From CAIVVT01 sp052145115 (GTDB taxonomy: Bacteria > Acidobacteriota > Terriglobia > Bryobacterales > Bryobacteraceae): a stretch of DNA of 64,000 nucleotides. The stretch lies in the NCBI GenBank assembly GCA_052145115.1, contig JBKQPG010000043.1:51120-115119 (forward strand), in the 5' to 3' direction. This document shows positions 17,113 through 26,368 of this stretch, one piece after another (position 1 is the first letter of the stretch; every line of letters starts with the position of its first letter). The notes under the pieces are model-generated. The model did no database searches, was not told the origin of the DNA, and worked only from the letters and a program-made list of their open reading frames with translations. Position numbers and translations under genes: made by a program.

Positions 17113-17808
17113 ATGATGAGTCCTGTGGAGGCTCCCTTGACGCCGAGTCGGAACGGACACGACCGCGTTCGGCTCGATGACCTCCCGGAGACCCCGGGAA
17201 CGCTCGACGAGCAGGCTTTGCTCGCGGGTTTGAAAACCGGGGACGAGACCGCGTACGAGTATCTGCTGGCGCATTTCCAGCAGCCTGTCTACAGCCTGGT
17301 GCAGCGCCTGATCGACGATCCGAACGAGGCGGTCGACGTCACGCAGGAGGTCTTCCTGAAGATCTTCCGCAGCGTGGGCCAGTTTCGAGGCGACAGCAGC
17401 CTGAAGACCTGGATCTACCGGATCGCCGTGAACGAGGCCTACAATCGCAGGCGCTGGTTCGGACGGCACCGCAGACCGGAGGTCGGGTTGGAGACGCAAG
17501 AGCCGGGACGCGGGCATCTGGACCATCTCCACGATCCATCGCGGACGCCTTTTGACCTGGTGTTGAACGAGGAACGAAAGAGTGCGATTGAGAAGGCGCT
17601 GGCAGGCCTGAATCCGGCCTTCCGCTCGGCAGTGGTACTGCGCGATTTGGAAGAGCTGAGTTACGAGGAGATTGCCGACGTTCTGGACATTTCGCTCGGC
17701 ACGGTAAAGTCCCGCATCCTGCGCGGCCGCGAAGGGCTGCGCAGGGCGCTAACGGCACAGTTCGAACCGGCCCGGGGCTTCAATTTCACGCCTCAGCCGG
17801 CGGACTGA
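17113..17808 (+). CDS. RNA polymerase ECF sigma factor (RpoE-like)
   Basis: A 231-residue ECF sigma factor. Region 2 is at about residues 35-105 (YEYLLAHFQQPVYSLVQRLI, DVTQEVFLKIF, TWIYRIAVNEAYN) and region 4 at about 150-205 (LNPAFRSAVVLRDLEELSYEEIADVL, GTVKSRILRGR). Start choice: ATG 17113, ATG 17116, or TTG 17137, the last with a GGAGG sequence five bases upstream; all are in frame. The anti-sigma gene follows after 16 bp, the standard sigma/anti-sigma pair, so the system probably answers an envelope signal and autoregulates. Region 2 to 4 spacing contains an Arg-rich linker (RRRWFGRHRRPE). Confidence 0.93.
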   Translation: MMSPVEAPLTPSRNGHDRVRLDDLPETPGTLDEQALLAGLKTGDETAYEYLLAHFQQPVYSLVQRLIDDPNEAVDVTQEVFLKIFRSVGQFRGDSSLKTWIYRIAVNEAYNRRRWFGRHRRPEVGLETQEPGRGHLDHLHDPSRTPFDLVLNEERKSAIEKALAGLNPAFRSAVVLRDLEELSYEEIADVLDISLGTVKSRILRGREGLRRALTAQFEPARGFNFTPQPAD

Positions 17809-17824
17809 AGAATTCGGGGGCGAT

Positions 17825-18517
17825 ATGGATTGTCTGCAGGTTCAAGGGGTGCTTTCGGCATTCCTGGACGACCGCGTCGCAGCATCCGGGCGGCGGGCCG
17901 TGGAGGAGCACATCCAAGAGTGCGCCGAATGCGGCGCGCGGCTGGCCGGCCTGGCGGCGGTGCGGGGCGCGCTGCGGTCGGCGCCGGTGCGGCCGGTGAG
18001 CCGGCAATTGGCGCTGGCATTGCGGATTGTGGCTTCGCGCGAGGCCGCGCGGCGGCGGCGGCAGGTGGATCTGGGCACTCGCGTGCGCTACTTTGGCGAG
18101 CGCCTGAGGTTGCGCGTCGAACCGCTGATGAAGCCGTTTGCGCTGCCGGCGGCGGGCGGGCTGGTCACCGCGATGCTGTTGTTCTTCGCCGTCATGGCGA
18201 GCTTCCAGGGCATCGTCGCCGGGCCGCGGCCGCACGACGTTCCCACCGTGCTGGCGACCGGGCCACTGCTCAAATCCACGCTGCTCGACACGGTGCCGGA
18301 TGCGATTTCGGTGTACGTCCTGGTGGACGATCAAGGACGGGTGATCGACTATCTCCCGCCGCAAGACCTCTCGGCCGAGGCCAAGAAGGAGCTGCGCCGC
18401 GTCATCGGAAGCTCACTGCTGTTCACGCAATTCGACCCGGCGACGACGTTCGGCCAGCCGACGGCGGGCTGGGTGCGGGTGACCTATCGCAGCACGCAAC
18501 TCGACGTCCGCGGCTGA
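17825..18517 (+). CDS. Zinc-binding membrane anti-sigma factor
   Basis: A 230-residue protein. The N-terminal ZAS domain has His29-x3-Cys33-x2-Cys36 plus an upstream Cys3, the zinc ligands of RsrA/ChrR-type anti-sigma factors. One transmembrane helix spans about residues 102-128 (GGLVTAMLLFFAVMASF). The periplasmic C-terminal part (about 130-230) has a 'SVYVLVDDQGRVIDY' segment. It should hold the upstream sigma factor at the membrane until released. It sits 16 bp after the sigma gene and 41 bp before rsmA. Confidence 0.9.
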   Translation: MDCLQVQGVLSAFLDDRVAASGRRAVEEHIQECAECGARLAGLAAVRGALRSAPVRPVSRQLALALRIVASREAARRRRQVDLGTRVRYFGERLRLRVEPLMKPFALPAAGGLVTAMLLFFAVMASFQGIVAGPRPHDVPTVLATGPLLKSTLLDTVPDAISVYVLVDDQGRVIDYLPPQDLSAEAKKELRRVIGSSLLFTQFDPATTFGQPTAGWVRVTYRSTQLDVRG

Positions 18518-18558
18518 GCGGCAGGAAATCGCGGCCGCGCAGAGGGGAAACGCGGGCA

Positions 18559-19305
18559 GTGGGCCAGCGCCTGGGACAACATTTTCTTTTCGACCGATCC
18601 ATTCTGGAGCGCATCGCGAGCGCGGCGTGCGGCGAACACGCGTCGACGGTGATCGAGATCGGCCCCGGTCCCGGCGGATTGACGGAACGGCTGCTGGCGC
18701 GTTGCGACCGGCTGGTGGCGGTGGAACTCGACCCCACGCTGGCCGAGGCGCTGCGCGCGCGTTACGCCGAGGAGCCCAGGTTTGAACTGGTCGAAGCCGA
18801 CGTGCTCCAGACTGGCCTGTCGCGCTGGGGCCGGGCCGTGGTGGTGGGCAACATCCCGTACTACATCACGTCGCCGATCGTGGAAAAGGCGCTGGACATG
18901 GGCCACTTGCTCGAGCGCGCCGTGTTCCTGGTGCAGAAGGAAGTGGCCGGCCGGCTAGCGGCGGCGCCGGGCAGCCGCGCCTACGGCTACTTGAGCGTCG
19001 CGGTCCAGGTGCGCTGCCACGTGCGGACGCTGTTCGACGTGCGGCGCGGCGCGTTCCGCCCTCCGCCCAAAGTGGCCAGCGCGGTGGTGCTGCTGGAGCC
19101 GTGCGGCGAGCCGCTGTGCGCGGACGTGGAGGGGTTCCTGCGATTTGCCTCGGCGTGCTTCCGGATGAAGCGCAAGACGCTGAGAAACAACCTGGCCGGA
19201 AGGTTCGAAATGGCGCGGATCGAGGCCTTGGAGGAGGCCGGGCTGCGGGCCGAACAACTGTCGGTGAGTGAGCTGGTGCGGCTGTTCGATAGACTAAAAG
19301 ACTGA
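18559..19305 (+). CDS. rsmA: 16S rRNA (adenine1518-N6/adenine1519-N6) dimethyltransferase
   Basis: The frame is open from 17830, but the protein begins at GTG 18559 with GAGGGG upstream (248 residues). The start GQRLGQHFLFDRSIL matches RsmA/KsgA. SAM motif I is IEIGPGPGGLTE; the catalytic motif IV is NIPYYITSPI. The C-terminal helical domain contains 'FRPPPKVASAVV' and 'CFRMKRKTLRNNL'. It dimethylates two adenines near the 3' end of 16S rRNA during 30S assembly. Its TGA overlaps the gltX ATG (ATGA), so the two are translationally coupled. Confidence 0.95.
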   Translation: MGQRLGQHFLFDRSILERIASAACGEHASTVIEIGPGPGGLTERLLARCDRLVAVELDPTLAEALRARYAEEPRFELVEADVLQTGLSRWGRAVVVGNIPYYITSPIVEKALDMGHLLERAVFLVQKEVAGRLAAAPGSRAYGYLSVAVQVRCHVRTLFDVRRGAFRPPPKVASAVVLLEPCGEPLCADVEGFLRFASACFRMKRKTLRNNLAGRFEMARIEALEEAGLRAEQLSVSELVRLFDRLKD

Positions 19306-20774
19306 TGATTCGAGTCCGATTCGCGCCATCCCCCACCGGATATCTGCATATCGGCAGCGCCCGCACGTTCATCTTCAATTGGCTGTTTGCGCGTCACGGC
19401 CAGGGGACGATGATCCTGCGGATCGACGACACGGACGTGGAGCGCAACACGCAGGCGTCGCTGGACAGCATCATGGACGGCCTGCAGTGGCTGGGCCTGG
19501 GCTGGGACGAGTTTTACCGCCAGAGCGACCGCGTCGAGCTGTACAAACGGGCCGCGCGGCAGTTGCTGGAGCGAGGCTGGGCCTATCGCGACTTTACGCC
19601 CGCCGTGGAAAACTCCGAGGACAAGCCATTCGAAGGGAACACGTGGCTGTTCAATGCGGGGGCGCGCGAGGTGAGCCGCGAGGAGAGCGAGCGGCGCGCC
19701 GCCGCGGGCGAGCCGTTCGTGCTGCGCTTCAAAGTGCCGCGCGAAGGTGGCCGCGTGGTCAGGTTTCGCGACCTGGTCTACGGCGAACAGTCGAAGTCGT
19801 GCGACGATATCGAGGACTTCGCGCTGCTGCGTTCGAACGGCATGGCGACCTACCACCTGGCGTCATGCTTCGACGACGCCGAGCTGGGCATTTCGCACAT
19901 CATCCGCGGCCAGGATCACCTGACAAACACGTTTAAGCACGTGCTGATCTTCGAGGGGTTGGGCGTCCAGGCGCCGGAGTTCGCCCATCTTCCATTGCTG
20001 ATCGCGCCGGACGGGGCGAAGCTCTCCAAGCGCAAGCACGGCCCGGTGGTCTCGGTCACGACGTACCGCGACGCCGGCTTCCTGCCCGAGGCGTATATCA
20101 ATTTCCTGTGCCTGCTGGGCTGGAATCCCAAGGACGACCGCGAGAAGATGTCGCGCCAGGAACTGATCGACGCATTCACGCTGGAGGGCGTCAACCGCTC
20201 CAACGCGGTGGTCAATTTCAGTGACGCGGATCCGATCGATCCGAAGGCGCTGTGGCTGAACTCGCAGCACATCTACTCTCTGAGCGTCGAAGAGTTGACC
20301 AGTCGTTTGCTGCCCGTCGTGCAAGGCGCCGGCATTGAGATCACGCGCGAGAAAATGCTGCGAATCACGCCGCTGATTCAGGAGCGCATCAAGACCCTGC
20401 GGGACATGCTTGCAGTGGCCGATTTCTTTTTCGCGAAAGAATTACCGCCGTATGACCCGGCCGAACTGACGCCGCAGAAGGGTGACGCGGCAATGGCGCT
20501 GAAGGCGCTGGAGCGCGGTGCGAAGGTGCTCGAAACGGCGGAGTTCAGCCATGGCGGGCTTGATGCCGCGCTGCGCGCCGAAGCGGCGGCGATAGGCGTG
20601 AAGGCGGGACAGATGTTTCAACCGATTCGCGTCGCGGTGTGCGGACGCAAGGTGGCGCCGCCGCTGTTCGAGACGCTGGAGGTGTTGGGGCGCGAGACCT
20701 GCCTGGAACGGATCGGCCAGGCAATCTCCATGTTGCGGCCGGCCAATGCGCCGGCATGGGCGGACCGGCCATAG
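19305..20774 (+). CDS. gltX: Glutamyl-tRNA synthetase
   Basis: A 489-residue class I synthetase. The HIGH-type motif is in FAPSPTGYLHIGSART (residues 6-21), and the KMSKS-type motif is KLSKRKHG. The C-terminal anticodon-binding domain is complete (GVKAGQMFQPIRVAVCGRKVAPPLFETLEVLG). It starts within the rsmA stop codon. A separate glnS lies downstream, so this enzyme is likely the discriminating form that charges only tRNA-Glu. Confidence 0.96.
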   Translation: MIRVRFAPSPTGYLHIGSARTFIFNWLFARHGQGTMILRIDDTDVERNTQASLDSIMDGLQWLGLGWDEFYRQSDRVELYKRAARQLLERGWAYRDFTPAVENSEDKPFEGNTWLFNAGAREVSREESERRAAAGEPFVLRFKVPREGGRVVRFRDLVYGEQSKSCDDIEDFALLRSNGMATYHLASCFDDAELGISHIIRGQDHLTNTFKHVLIFEGLGVQAPEFAHLPLLIAPDGAKLSKRKHGPVVSVTTYRDAGFLPEAYINFLCLLGWNPKDDREKMSRQELIDAFTLEGVNRSNAVVNFSDADPIDPKALWLNSQHIYSLSVEELTSRLLPVVQGAGIEITREKMLRITPLIQERIKTLRDMLAVADFFFAKELPPYDPAELTPQKGDAAMALKALERGAKVLETAEFSHGGLDAALRAEAAAIGVKAGQMFQPIRVAVCGRKVAPPLFETLEVLGRETCLERIGQAISMLRPANAPAWADRP

Positions 20775-20776
20775 AA

Positions 20777-20796
20777 TGCCGGGTATGAACCCGGCA
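20777..20796 (+). terminator. Hairpin between gltX and glnS
   Basis: TGCCGGGT (20777-20784) / ACCCGGCA (20789-20796), an 8-bp perfect stem with an ATGA tetraloop directly after gltX. There is no T-run; it may be a weak terminator or an RNA stability element. Confidence 0.4.
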
Positions 20797-20900
20797 GGGG
20801 TTCAGAGATTTCATGTCGCGGCCGCGTAGCCGCACAGCACGCCGGTTTGATGATTCCGCCAAGCGCCGTGGGGCACGGGTGAGGAGCGCCGGCGAGAGGA

Positions 20901-22655
20901 ATGAAGCAGCTTATGTCCAGTGACACTAAGGGCGACCCGGCAGAAAAGCCGGATTCGACCCCCTCCGCGACGGGAGAGGCGCAGGCGCGCCCCTCCCATT
21001 TCATCCGCGACATCATCCTCCAGGACATCGCCAGCGGCAAGCACGGCGGGCGCGTGCACACGCGCTTTCCACCGGAGCCCAACGGGTACCTGCACATCGG
21101 CCACGCCAAGTCGATCTGCCTGAACTACGGGCTGGCGCAGGAGTTCGGCGGGAAGATGAATCTGCGCTTCGATGACACCAACCCGTGCAAGGAAGAGACC
21201 GAGTACGTCGACTCGATCATCGAGGACGTGCGCTGGATGGGGGCGGATTGGGAAGACCGCCTGTTCTACGCCTCGGATTACTTCCAGCAGCTCTATGAAT
21301 GGGCCGTGGTGCTGATCAAGAAGGGCAAGGCCTACGTCTGCGACCTCACCGCCGAGCAGGTACGCGAGTACCGCGGAACGCTCAGCGAGCCCGGCCGGGA
21401 GAGCCCGTGGCGCAACCGTTCCATCGAGGAGAACCTTGATCTGTTCGAGCGAATGAAGGCCGGCGAGTTCCCCGACGGCTCGCGCACGCTGCGCTCCAAA
21501 GTCGACATGGCATCGCCTAACCTGAACATGCGCGACCCGGTGATGTACCGCATCCTGCACGCCGAGCATCACCGCACGGGCGACAAATGGTGCATCTATC
21601 CGATGTACGACTACACGCATGGCCAGTGCGACTCCATCGAGCGCATCACGCACTCGATCTGCACGCTGGAGTTCGAGGATCACCGGCCGCTGTACGACTG
21701 GTACATCCAGGCGCTGGGCATCTTCCCGCCACAGCAGATCGAATTCGACCGCCTCAACCTTACCTACACGCTGCTCAGCAAGCGCAAGCTTCTTGCGCTG
21801 GTGCAGAACAAAGTGGTCAGCGGATGGGACGATCCGCGCATGCCCACGCTCAGCGGCATCCGCCGGCGCGGCTACACGCCCGAGGCGATGCGCACGTTCT
21901 GCTCCCGCATCGGCGTGTCGAAGACCAACGGGATGATCGAATTCGGCCTGCTGGAACATGCCGTCCGCGAGGACCTGAACAAGCGCGCGCGGCGCGTGAT
22001 GGCGGTGCTGCGTCCGTTGCGCGTCGTGATTGAAAACTACCCCGAGGGCCAGATGGAGATGATGGAGGCCATCAACAGTCCCGAGGACGCCGCCATGGGC
22101 ACGCGGCAGGTGCCGTTCTCCAAGGTCCTGTACATCGAGCAGGACGACTTCCGCGAGCAGCCGCCCAAGCATTTCTACCGGCTCTCGCCGGGCCGCGAAG
22201 TGCGCCTGCGCTATGGCTACCTGGTCACGTGCACTGGCGTCGTGAAGAACGAACAGGGCGAAGTGGTGGAAGTGCGCTGCAGCTACGACCCCGCCACGCG
22301 CGGCGGCAACACGCCCGATGGCCGCAAGGTGAAGTCCACCATCCACTGGGTTTCAGCGGCGCATGCCATCGAGGCCGAAGTGCGGCTGTACGAAAACCTG
22401 TTCCTGACCGAGGATCCCAACGACAGCAGCCGCGGCCAGGAGTGGACCGACAACCTCAACCCGAACTCGCTCGAGACCATCAGCAACCCGAAGCTGGAGC
22501 CCAGCCTGAAGGACGCCGAGGCCGGCACTTCCTACCAATTCGAACGCCTGGGCTACTTCTGCGCGGACAAGGAGTCCACGCCGGAACGGCTGGTTTTCAA
22601 TCGCACCGCCGGCTTACGCGACTCCTACGCCAGAATGGAAAAAGCGAAGGGATGA
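20901..22655 (+). CDS. glnS: Glutaminyl-tRNA synthetase
   Basis: A 584-residue class I synthetase. The signature RFPPEPNGYLHIGHAKS (about residues 51-67) is the GlnS form of the HIGH motif; the KMSKS-like motif is LLSKRKL. Other GlnS-specific segments are 'DDTNPCKEETEYVDSI' and 'GWDDPRMPTLSGIRRRGYTPEAMR'. Two C-terminal beta-barrels follow. GAGAGG precedes ATG 20901, with a second in-frame ATG four codons later. Presence of GlnS means tRNA-Gln can be charged directly. Confidence 0.96.
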   Translation: MKQLMSSDTKGDPAEKPDSTPSATGEAQARPSHFIRDIILQDIASGKHGGRVHTRFPPEPNGYLHIGHAKSICLNYGLAQEFGGKMNLRFDDTNPCKEETEYVDSIIEDVRWMGADWEDRLFYASDYFQQLYEWAVVLIKKGKAYVCDLTAEQVREYRGTLSEPGRESPWRNRSIEENLDLFERMKAGEFPDGSRTLRSKVDMASPNLNMRDPVMYRILHAEHHRTGDKWCIYPMYDYTHGQCDSIERITHSICTLEFEDHRPLYDWYIQALGIFPPQQIEFDRLNLTYTLLSKRKLLALVQNKVVSGWDDPRMPTLSGIRRRGYTPEAMRTFCSRIGVSKTNGMIEFGLLEHAVREDLNKRARRVMAVLRPLRVVIENYPEGQMEMMEAINSPEDAAMGTRQVPFSKVLYIEQDDFREQPPKHFYRLSPGREVRLRYGYLVTCTGVVKNEQGEVVEVRCSYDPATRGGNTPDGRKVKSTIHWVSAAHAIEAEVRLYENLFLTEDPNDSSRGQEWTDNLNPNSLETISNPKLEPSLKDAEAGTSYQFERLGYFCADKESTPERLVFNRTAGLRDSYARMEKAKG

Positions 22656-22668
22656 TCATAGAAACCAT

Positions 22669-24243
22669 ATGGTGATCGTCGGACTCGGCGGCCTGTCGAA
22701 CAACCCTGCCTGCGCCGTGCTGCGCGATGGCGAGATCGTCGCGGCGGCGGAGCAGCACAAGATCGCGCGGCGCTTCGAGCTGCATGAGATTCCTGAAGAG
22801 GCCGTCGACGCCTGTCTGGAATTGGCCAAAGCATCGCCGCCGGAGGTCGCGGCCGTGGCCATCGCGCGGCCCTTCTCCGACCGCCGCGACAGCCGCATGC
22901 AGTTGATGCTGCGCGAGCGCTTTCCCAATGCACGCATCGTCATCGTAGAACACCATCGGGCGCACGCCGCGTCGGCCTATTTCGCCTCGCCATTCGAGCA
23001 GGCGACGGTGCTCACGCTAGACCGCTCAGGCGACTTTCGCTGCGGCGCACGGTGGCGTGCGCACGGAATTGCCATCGAACTCGATACTGAAATCTTTTTC
23101 CCGGACTCGATCGGCGACCTGTACACGCGCGTCACGGAGTTGCTCGGTTTCCGGCCGCGCAGCGAGGAGCACAAGGTCCAGTGGATGTCGGCCTTCGCCC
23201 CCGACGACCTGGCGCCGGTCTTCCGCCGCATGATGCTTGGCGAGGCGTCGGCGTTCCGGCTGGACCGAACGTACTTCGACTCGGACCGCCTCGGAAAGGG
23301 CGGCTTCAGCGACCGTTTCTACGCCGAAATCGGGCTGGACGAAGATTCGAAGATCGACGACGGCTGGCGCGCGCGGATCGCCGCCGGCCTGCAGTCGGCC
23401 GTGGAGCAACTGACGCTCGAGATGGCCGGCGAGGGCCAGAACCTGTGCCTGGCCGGCGGATTATTTTACAACGCGATGCTGGTTTCGGCATTCGAACGCG
23501 GCGGCCGCTGGAAGAACGTCTTCGTGCAGCCCGCCGCGGGCAACAGCGGCACGTCGATGGGCGCGGCGTGGTGGGCCTGGCACGGCGTGTTCGGCCGGAC
23601 CGAACGCGCTGGGCTGAAAACGCTGGCGCTCGGCCCCGGCTTCAGCGTCGCCGGGGTCAAGGAGGTCCTCGAGAACTGCAAGCTGCGCTTCCAGTTGTTG
23701 CTCACGAGTGACGCCATCGTCCGCGCGGCGGTCGAGCAGATGGCCGGCGACAAAATCGTCGCCTGGATGCAGGGCCGCATGGAGTTCGGCCCGCGCGCGC
23801 TGGGCAACCGCTCGATCCTGGCGTCGCCGTTGAATCCCTATTCCAGCGAGAACCTGAACATCTATATCAAGCGGCGCGAGCCGTTTCGCAAATTTGCGGC
23901 ATCGGTCCCCGCCGAGGCGGCATCGCGCTACTTCGAAGCGGGCGCCAACGCGCGCTTCCTGGCTACCGTCAGCAAGGTCCGCCCCGAGCATCGAGAGACT
24001 TTCGACGCCGCGCTGCTGGGGCCCGATACGCTGCGCGTGCACGTGGTCGAGAAAGAAGAGAACCCGCTGTTCCACGCGCTGCTGACCGAGTGGGGCGCGA
24101 AGACCGGCCTGCCCGTGTTGTACAACACTTCGTTCAACCTGTTCGGAGATCCGCTGGTGTGCTCGCCGCGCGATGCGGTGCGCAGCTTCTACTCATCCGG
24201 CATCGACGCCCTGGTGGCGGGCAATTTCCTGCTGGAGAAGTAA
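22669..24243 (+). CDS. NodU/CmcH-family carbamoyltransferase
   Basis: A 524-residue protein with the N-terminal ASKHA-like carbamoyltransferase domain (iron-binding HHRAHAASA motif; nucleotide loop LAGGLFYN in place of the usual LAGGVALN) and the C-terminal YrdC-like domain (FGPRALGNRSIL, VLYNTSFNLFGDPLV). The family uses carbamoyl phosphate and ATP to carbamoylate hydroxyl groups on antibiotics, Nod factors or surface sugars. It starts 13 bp after glnS, so it probably belongs to the same transcript although it has no translational role I know of. The substrate cannot be read from the sequence; a polysaccharide locus lies 12 kb away. Confidence 0.9.
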   Translation: MVIVGLGGLSNNPACAVLRDGEIVAAAEQHKIARRFELHEIPEEAVDACLELAKASPPEVAAVAIARPFSDRRDSRMQLMLRERFPNARIVIVEHHRAHAASAYFASPFEQATVLTLDRSGDFRCGARWRAHGIAIELDTEIFFPDSIGDLYTRVTELLGFRPRSEEHKVQWMSAFAPDDLAPVFRRMMLGEASAFRLDRTYFDSDRLGKGGFSDRFYAEIGLDEDSKIDDGWRARIAAGLQSAVEQLTLEMAGEGQNLCLAGGLFYNAMLVSAFERGGRWKNVFVQPAAGNSGTSMGAAWWAWHGVFGRTERAGLKTLALGPGFSVAGVKEVLENCKLRFQLLLTSDAIVRAAVEQMAGDKIVAWMQGRMEFGPRALGNRSILASPLNPYSSENLNIYIKRREPFRKFAASVPAEAASRYFEAGANARFLATVSKVRPEHRETFDAALLGPDTLRVHVVEKEENPLFHALLTEWGAKTGLPVLYNTSFNLFGDPLVCSPRDAVRSFYSSGIDALVAGNFLLEK

Positions 24244-24244
24244 A

Positions 24245-24263
24245 GCATCGTCCTTTCCGATGC
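24245..24263 (+). terminator. Hairpin after the carbamoyltransferase gene
   Basis: GCATCG (24245-24250) / CGATGC (24258-24263) with a pyrimidine loop TCCTTTC directly after the stop codon. A short stem that could end the long plus-strand run from 17.1 kb. No T-run. Confidence 0.35.
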
Positions 24264-24381
24264 GCGATTGCGCCGGCGGGAGAAGAGGCCTCGATCGCTG
24301 AGCTTGCGGCCTGGCACGCCGCACGCCGGTGCCCCGCCGCGGGATCAGACTGCCGGGGAAAAGTGACACAATAGCGGCGTG

Positions 24382-26340
24382 ATGCAACTGCCATTTGCCC
24401 CGTTCCTCATTTGCCTGGGCCTGGTGGCGCCGCTGGCCGCGGCCGACAAGCCGATTGTGGATACCGCGAAGTCGCCCCAAGCGGTTCTGCACGGGGTCCC
24501 CGTAACGGCGGTGCAGATGGGCGACGGCTTCTGGACCGAGCGGCGCCGCGTCAACGAAGAGGTCAGCCTGCCGACGATGTTCGAACTGCTCGAACAGAAC
24601 GGCATCCTGGACAACTTCCGCCGCGCCGCGGGAACCAAGGATGTGCCGCGCCGCGGGCCGGTGTACACCGACTCCGACATCTACAAGTGGCTCGAGGCCG
24701 ACGCGTTCGTCCTGCAAAACCACGACAATTCGAAGCTCCGCGCGCTGGGCGAGGGCGCCATCGACACCATCGTCGCGGCGCAGCAGCCCGACGGTTATCT
24801 CAACACGCTGTACGTGAAGGAAAACGCCGCCAAGCGCCACACGCGCATGGCGGACAACCACGAGCTGTACTGCCTGGGCCACATGCTGCAGGCGGCCGTG
24901 GCATGGAAGCGCGCCACGGGCGAAACAAAACTGCTCGATTCCGGTTTGAGGATGGTCGCCTACCTGCTGGACAATTTCGGCCCCGATAAGAAGCCGTTGA
25001 TGGAGGGACACCCGGAAGTCGAGATGGCTCTGATCGAGTGCTATCGCGAGGTCGGCGACCAACGCTACCTGCAGTTGGCCCACTACCTGCTCGAATCCGA
25101 TCCGCGCATCAAGCTGGATAAATGGTCCATCGTGTATCACAACACCGGCCGGCCGTTCTGGGAACGGACTGTCCTCGAAGGCCACGCCGTGCGCGCGATG
25201 TACGCCTGTTCGGGCGCGACCGACTATTACCTCGAGACCGGCGACCGGCGCTACATGGACGCGCTCGACCGGCTGTGGGAGGACCTCACCCGCCGCAAGA
25301 TGTACATCACCGGCGGCGTCGGCTCGCGCGAATCCGGCGAGGCCTTCGGAGAACCGTATGAACTCCCCAACCAGCTGGCCTACACCGAGAGCTGCGCGGC
25401 GATCGGGTCGATGTTCTGGCAGTGGCGCATGCTGCAGGCCACGGCCGACGCGAAGTACATGGACGTCTTCGAACGCGCGTTGTACAACGGCGTCAACAGC
25501 GGCCTGTCGCTCCAGGGCAACCTGTATTGCTACCGCAATCCGCTCGAGCTGAACGGCGATCCCGAGGACAAGATCCGCAACCCGTGGTACGACACCACCT
25601 GCTGCCCGCCCAACATCGAGCGCGTGCTGGCCGCGCTGCCGGGCTATATGTACAGCACCTCCGCCGACGGACTGTACCTGCATCTGTACCACGCCGGCAC
25701 GCTGCGCTGGCATCTCGAGGACGGCACGCCCGTCGAGGTCCGGCAGGAGACCGGTTACCCCTGGTCGGGCGCGGTCACCGTGCGCGTGAATCCGGCCGCG
25801 CAAAAGGAGTTCACCTTCCACCTGCGCATCCCGGCGTGGGCTGCGGGCGCGACGCTGGCCGTCAACGGGACGGCTCTGCCGGCTCCCCGCCCCGCGGCCT
25901 ACGCGGCGATCCGGCGGGCCTGGAAGCGCGGCGACGTAGTGCAGCTGACGCTGCCCATCGTGCCGCGGTTGACCTCCGCCAACGCACTGGTGCGCGACGA
26001 CGTCGGCAAGCTGGCCGTCGAGTTCGGTCCGCTGGTGTACTGCATGGAAGGCCTCGATCAGCCGGATCCGCAAAACGTCTTCGCCTGGACGCTGGATCTT
26101 CACGACCCCTCGCCGGCCGCGTTCCAGATCCGCTGGGAGAAGGACCTCCTGGGCGGCGTGCTGACACTGTCGCACTTGGGCCGGCACGCTCCCGCGGAGC
26201 TGTCGCGGGCGCCGCTGTACGAACTCTTCCTGGCCGGCACGCCCGCTCAGCCGGCGGGCCAAGTCAAGCTGATCCCTTACTACACCTTCGACAACCGCGA
26301 ACCGACGACCATGCAGGTGTGGATCCCGTACAGGCGCTGA
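24382..26340 (+). CDS. GH127 beta-L-arabinofuranosidase-like secreted enzyme
   Basis: A 652-residue exported protein (signal peptide to about residue 22; ATG 24382 is preferred to the adjacent GTG). The (alpha/alpha)6 catalytic region carries the GH127 zinc/cysteine centre: Glu336 and Cys338 in YTESC, and the pair Cys407-Cys408 in TTCCPPN. These align with Glu338, Cys340, Cys417 and Cys418 of characterised HypBA1, where the first Cys of the pair is the nucleophile. A C-terminal beta-sandwich follows. GH127 enzymes release L-arabinofuranose from plant glycans. It is convergent with the asparaginase-domain gene. Confidence 0.92.
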   Translation: MQLPFAPFLICLGLVAPLAAADKPIVDTAKSPQAVLHGVPVTAVQMGDGFWTERRRVNEEVSLPTMFELLEQNGILDNFRRAAGTKDVPRRGPVYTDSDIYKWLEADAFVLQNHDNSKLRALGEGAIDTIVAAQQPDGYLNTLYVKENAAKRHTRMADNHELYCLGHMLQAAVAWKRATGETKLLDSGLRMVAYLLDNFGPDKKPLMEGHPEVEMALIECYREVGDQRYLQLAHYLLESDPRIKLDKWSIVYHNTGRPFWERTVLEGHAVRAMYACSGATDYYLETGDRRYMDALDRLWEDLTRRKMYITGGVGSRESGEAFGEPYELPNQLAYTESCAAIGSMFWQWRMLQATADAKYMDVFERALYNGVNSGLSLQGNLYCYRNPLELNGDPEDKIRNPWYDTTCCPPNIERVLAALPGYMYSTSADGLYLHLYHAGTLRWHLEDGTPVEVRQETGYPWSGAVTVRVNPAAQKEFTFHLRIPAWAAGATLAVNGTALPAPRPAAYAAIRRAWKRGDVVQLTLPIVPRLTSANALVRDDVGKLAVEFGPLVYCMEGLDQPDPQNVFAWTLDLHDPSPAAFQIRWEKDLLGGVLTLSHLGRHAPAELSRAPLYELFLAGTPAQPAGQVKLIPYYTFDNREPTTMQVWIPYRR

Positions 26341-26368
26341 ATCCCTGCCGCCGCCGGCAATGCGAGTT

